The translations under genes and the position numbers were made by a program. Under the pieces are notes generated by a model, which ran no database searches, was not told the origin of the DNA, and saw only the letters and a list, made by a program, of their open reading frames with translations. Source: Candidatus Omnitrophota bacterium (GTDB taxonomy: Bacteria > Omnitrophota > Gorgyraeia > B26-G9). Taken from it: a DNA stretch of 10,152 bases. Below, piece after piece: positions 7,848 to 10,152 of the stretch (the first letter of the stretch is position 1; each line of letters starts with the position of its first letter). The stretch spans positions 1 through 10,152 of the forward strand of contig JAGYOO010000027.1 of assembly GCA_018399295.1 (NCBI GenBank), read 5' to 3'.

Positions 7848-9426
7848 TAATCTTTTTTTCTTCTCTTTCCTGAAGCAGTTTATATTCAACACTGTCCACC
7901 AGTGCCTGCCAGCTGGCCTGGATAATGTTTTCCGATACTCCCAATGTCCACCAGGACCGTTTCTTATCCTGTGATTCGATAAACACCCGGACCTTGGCCG
8001 CGGTTCCGGCCTTACTGTCAATTACTCTGACCTTAAAATCAGAAAGATGCATGTCCCCCAGTTCAGGGTAAAAGTCCATCAGCGCCTTGCGCAGGGCATT
8101 GTCCAGAGCATTCACCGGGCCATCACCTTCACTGGCTGTATGCTCATCCACACCATTAACGTTTACCTTAATAGTCGCCTCGGAGATCAGCCTCCCATCC
8201 GAACGACGTTCAACGATTACCCGGAATCCTTCAAGATTGAAAAACTTGCGGTACCGACCCAGCGACTTTCTCAACACAAGCTCCAGGGATGCCCCGGCCG
8301 CTTCAAACTGATATCCGTCCAGCTCCATCCGCTGAACAAGCTGATGCAGTTTTTTCGTGTTTTTGCCGTCTTTCTCCAGCTGACAGGATATCTCTCCGGC
8401 CTTTTGCAGGATACCGGTCTTTCCGGCCAATTCGGAAGAAAGGAATTTACGCTTATTTCCCACGGTCTCCGGATCAATATGTTCATAGCTGCGCGGAGTC
8501 TTCAGCATCGCGTTGATATGGACGCCGGCTTTATGGGAAAAGGCCGAACTGCCGACATAGGGCTGGTTGTCCTGCTGTTTCATGTTGCTTACTTCGCTTA
8601 CGTACCGCGACACTTCGGTAAGCTCGCGCAGTCGTTTCCCACAGGAACATTCGGAATTCAAGCGCAAAACCAGGGAAGGGATTATCGCGCACAGGTCGGC
8701 ATTGCCACAGCGTTCGCCGTAACCGTTTATCGTACCCTGCACCTGAACACATCCGGCCTGAACCGCGGTCACGGAATTAGCCACCGCCATCCCATTATCA
8801 TTGTGGGTATGGATTCCCAGTTTCGCTTTGGTTGTCTGTTGTTTGACTTCCGCGACTATCCGGCTTATATCCGAAGTCAGAGTGCCGCCGTTCGTATCGC
8901 ACATGACGACCGTTTCCGCTCCGGCGGACAGCGCCGCTTCCAGCGTTTTTAAGGCATATTCGGCATTATCACGATACCCGTCAAAAAAATGTTCCGCGTC
9001 AAAAAATACCCGTTTTCCCCGCTTGCACAGATAACGCACAGTATCGGATATCATCTTCAGATTCTCATCCAGAGATACTTTAAGTACCTGATTGACGTGC
9101 AGATCCCAGCTTTTTCCAAAAATAGTTATGTACTCGGTGCCAGCATCGACCAGGGCGCGAACGATTGGATCCTTGGATGGGGTCCGGCCTTTGCGCCGCG
9201 TACTACCAAAGGCGACCAACCGGGAGGTCTTTAATTTCTCCACCTTGAGTTTATGAAAAAATTCAAGGTCCTTGGGATTCGAACCTGGCCAACCTCCCTC
9301 GATAAAATCCACCCCGAGGAAATCCAGTTTCCTGGCAATAAGCAACTTATCGCTGACCGAATAGGAAATGCCCTCAGTCTGGGCCCCATCCCGCAATGTA
9401 GTGTCATATATAAAAACCCGACTCAT
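7840..9426 (-). CDS. cimA: (R)-citramalate synthase
   Basis: CimA condenses pyruvate and acetyl-CoA to (R)-citramalate, giving 2-oxobutyrate for isoleucine without threonine deaminase. The 528-residue product has a DRE-TIM metallolyase domain with DTTLRDGAQTEG (8-19), the metal-binding HTHND at 206-210 and GTINGYGERCGNADLC (231-246), a linker with SSAFSHKAGVHINA (293-306), and a C-terminal LeuA-type allosteric domain (about 395-515), which in this family binds the end-product amino acid. The length, the GGWPGSNPKD stretch (44-53) and the FDAEHFFDGY stretch (142-151) match the CimA subfamily rather than 2-isopropylmalate synthase or homocitrate synthase. AAGG precedes the ATG by 5 bases, and the start overlaps the lysC stop in an ATGA junction. 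Linkage to lysC suggests shared control of aspartate-derived and citramalate-derived amino acids. The exact effector (isoleucine, most likely) is inferred. Confidence 0.94.
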   Translation of the reverse strand: MSRVFIYDTTLRDGAQTEGISYSVSDKLLIARKLDFLGVDFIEGGWPGSNPKDLEFFHKLKVEKLKTSRLVAFGSTRRKGRTPSKDPIVRALVDAGTEYITIFGKSWDLHVNQVLKVSLDENLKMISDTVRYLCKRGKRVFFDAEHFFDGYRDNAEYALKTLEAALSAGAETVVMCDTNGGTLTSDISRIVAEVKQQTTKAKLGIHTHNDNGMAVANSVTAVQAGCVQVQGTINGYGERCGNADLCAIIPSLVLRLNSECSCGKRLRELTEVSRYVSEVSNMKQQDNQPYVGSSAFSHKAGVHINAMLKTPRSYEHIDPETVGNKRKFLSSELAGKTGILQKAGEISCQLEKDGKNTKKLHQLVQRMELDGYQFEAAGASLELVLRKSLGRYRKFFNLEGFRVIVERRSDGRLISEATIKVNVNGVDEHTASEGDGPVNALDNALRKALMDFYPELGDMHLSDFKVRVIDSKAGTAAKVRVFIESQDKKRSWWTLGVSENIIQASWQALVDSVEYKLLQEREEKKINE

Positions 9427-9914
9427 TTTTTCCTTTTCTTTCCCAGCCCGAAAGCATCATGCAGGGCCCGCACGGCGATCTGAGACTTTTTTTCTTCAAT
9501 AACGCAGGAGATATTGATCTCGGAAGTCGAGATCATTTCGATATTGATCTTGTTCTTCGCGAGAACATCGAACATCTTCGCGGCCACCCCGAAATGACTT
9601 TTCATCCCCACGCCGGTGATTGAAACCTTAGCAATCTTTTCGTCACAGACAACACCTTCAGCCTTTACTTCCTTTACTATCTTTCCGGCGATTTTTAGCG
9701 TTTTGCTCAAATCATCCTTGGAGACTGTGAACGAAACATCAGTGGCGCGGGTCCGGCTGACGTTTTGAATGATCATATCCACGTTAATCGCGCCCTGGGA
9801 AAGGGTCCGGAAGATCCGGGCCGCTACACCGGGAACATCCGGTACATTGCAGATCGTTACCTTGGCCTCTTTTTTATTGCAGGTCACCCCGGAAATGACA
9901 ACATCTTCCAACAT
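9423..9914 (-). CDS. lysC: Probable in-frame internal product of lysC: aspartokinase beta (regulatory) subunit
   Basis: Inside lysC, an ATG at 9914-9912 is preceded by a perfect AAGGAGG with 8 bases of spacing. Translation from there gives 163 residues starting MLEDVVISGVTCNKKEAKVTI and containing exactly the two ACT domains and nothing of the kinase. In Bacillus subtilis LysC and Corynebacterium aspartokinase, an in-frame internal start at this same position yields a beta subunit that pairs with the full-length alpha chain in an alpha2-beta2 enzyme, and the B. subtilis beta chain is, as I recall it, about this long. The ribosome binding site and length are seen directly; the two-subunit enzyme is inferred by analogy. 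The alternative is that AAGGAGG is merely the Lys-Glu-Ala codons of the linker. Confidence 0.62.
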   Translation of the reverse strand: MLEDVVISGVTCNKKEAKVTICNVPDVPGVAARIFRTLSQGAINVDMIIQNVSRTRATDVSFTVSKDDLSKTLKIAGKIVKEVKAEGVVCDEKIAKVSITGVGMKSHFGVAAKMFDVLAKNKINIEMISTSEINISCVIEEKKSQIAVRALHDAFGLGKKRKK

Positions 9915-10152
9915 CTCGGCAGCCTCCTTGGTGATAAAGGTTCCTTTTTTGTTGCTGAAACTGGAACGCACGTGGATCGGCACGTTGAATTTCTTGGCAA
10001 AAATAACCGAGCGCGCCTGCAGCACCTGGGATCCGACCGAGGCCATTTCCAGCATCTCATCATAACTGATATAATTGAGTTTTCTGGCGTTCGGGACAAT
10101 ACGGGGGTCAGCTGTATATACACCATCGACATCAGTGTTCATCTCACACACC
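9423..10152 (-). CDS. lysC: Aspartokinase, C-terminal part (runs off the window)
   Basis: Aspartokinase makes 4-phospho-L-aspartate, the entry to lysine, threonine, methionine and diaminopimelate. The window holds about 243 codons from the end of the kinase domain: a CEMNTDVDGVYTADPRIVP run (ATP-site region), SYDEMLEMASVGSQVLQARS, then NVPIHVRSSFSNKKGTFIT and two tandem ACT domains. The first ACT contains NVPDVPGVAARIF and TDVSFTV; the second contains GVGMKSHFGVAAKMFDVLA and INIEMISTSEINISCVI. This is the monofunctional aspartokinase with a regulatory tail sensitive to lysine and/or threonine in known members. The true start, and about 160 residues of kinase domain, lie beyond the right edge; the ATG at 10142-10140 is internal. 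The gene ends in a lysine-rich tail and an ATGA junction with cimA. An internal ribosome binding site in the linker to the ACT domains is listed separately. Confidence 0.96.
   Translation of the reverse strand, partial: VCEMNTDVDGVYTADPRIVPNARKLNYISYDEMLEMASVGSQVLQARSVIFAKKFNVPIHVRSSFSNKKGTFITKEAAEMLEDVVISGVTCNKKEAKVTICNVPDVPGVAARIFRTLSQGAINVDMIIQNVSRTRATDVSFTVSKDDLSKTLKIAGKIVKEVKAEGVVCDEKIAKVSITGVGMKSHFGVAAKMFDVLAKNKINIEMISTSEINISCVIEEKKSQIAVRALHDAFGLGKKRKK
9923..9929 (-). promoter_or_regulatory. Internal Shine-Dalgarno sequence in lysC
   Basis: AAGGAGG on the minus strand is a full match to the anti-Shine-Dalgarno core, with 8 bases between it and the internal ATG at 9914-9912. It lies in the codons of a linker between kinase and ACT domains, and is as strong as any gene-start ribosome binding site in the window. 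Confidence 0.65.

Noticed and set aside
6615..7850. 411-codon open frame on the plus strand opposite valS
   Set aside because: Its translation has no recognisable domain and low-complexity composition, and the opposite strand is an unmistakable valS with all catalytic motifs. Long antisense frames are expected here from the codon bias.
7848..8021. 58-residue N-terminal extension of ValRS from a TTG start
   Set aside because: It lies wholly within the cimA reading region in another frame, is rich in Arg/Pro/Gly with no ValRS likeness, and the ATG at 7847 gives the usual ValRS N-terminus and length.
8047..8952. 301-codon open frame on the plus strand opposite cimA
   Set aside because: It overlaps the conserved catalytic and allosteric parts of cimA and shows no domain of its own.
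10110..10126. CTGTATATACA resembling half of an enterobacterial LexA box
   Set aside because: It encodes the conserved Gly-Val-Tyr-Thr-Ala of aspartokinase, lacks the second half site, and is inside the gene far from any start.
1..10152. CRISPR arrays, tRNA/rRNA genes, insertion sequences, T-box or riboswitch leaders, intrinsic terminators
   Set aside because: The window is essentially fully occupied by recognised coding sequence with no intergenic stretch, and I saw no repeated units or hairpin-plus-T-run structures that would need such an explanation.

Overview
The window is bacterial, and all eight genes lie on the minus strand. Read in the direction of transcription (right to left) they are lysC (3' part only), cimA, valS, nadC, pilT, uvrB, birA and coaX (5' part only). 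There is no intergenic space. Six of the eight genes are complete, neighbours overlap by 4 to 29 bases or are separated by 1-2 bases, and I see no room for a promoter or terminator. The array looks like one long polycistronic unit that is open at both ends.

Right part (5184-10152): aspartokinase, (R)-citramalate synthase and valyl-tRNA synthetase, so aspartate-family and branched-chain amino acid supply followed by valine charging. Middle part (3222-5200): quinolinate phosphoribosyltransferase (NAD synthesis) and a PilT-type pilus retraction ATPase. Left part (1-3220): the excision repair protein UvrB, the biotin ligase/repressor BirA and type III pantothenate kinase CoaX. The common thread is amino acid and cofactor supply (NAD, biotin attachment, CoA), with pilT and uvrB as functional outsiders.

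Organism: base composition is close to half G+C with heavy use of CGG arginine codons. One probable TTG start and classical AAGGAGG ribosome binding sites are present. PilT implies type IV pili, which favours a diderm. The lysC-cimA adjacency recalls deltaproteobacterial genomes, and the array as a whole would also fit an uncultivated lineage such as Omnitrophota. I cannot fix the phylum from sequence alone.

The genes are conventional and intact, and I found no defence system, mobile element, CRISPR array, RNA gene or new multi-gene system. The best second-look items are a strong internal ribosome binding site in lysC that would produce a separate 163-residue regulatory subunit, the placement of pilT inside a cofactor/repair array, a divergent recognition helix in BirA, uvrB's apparent dependence on translational coupling to pilT, and a marked excess of the tetranucleotide CCGG.
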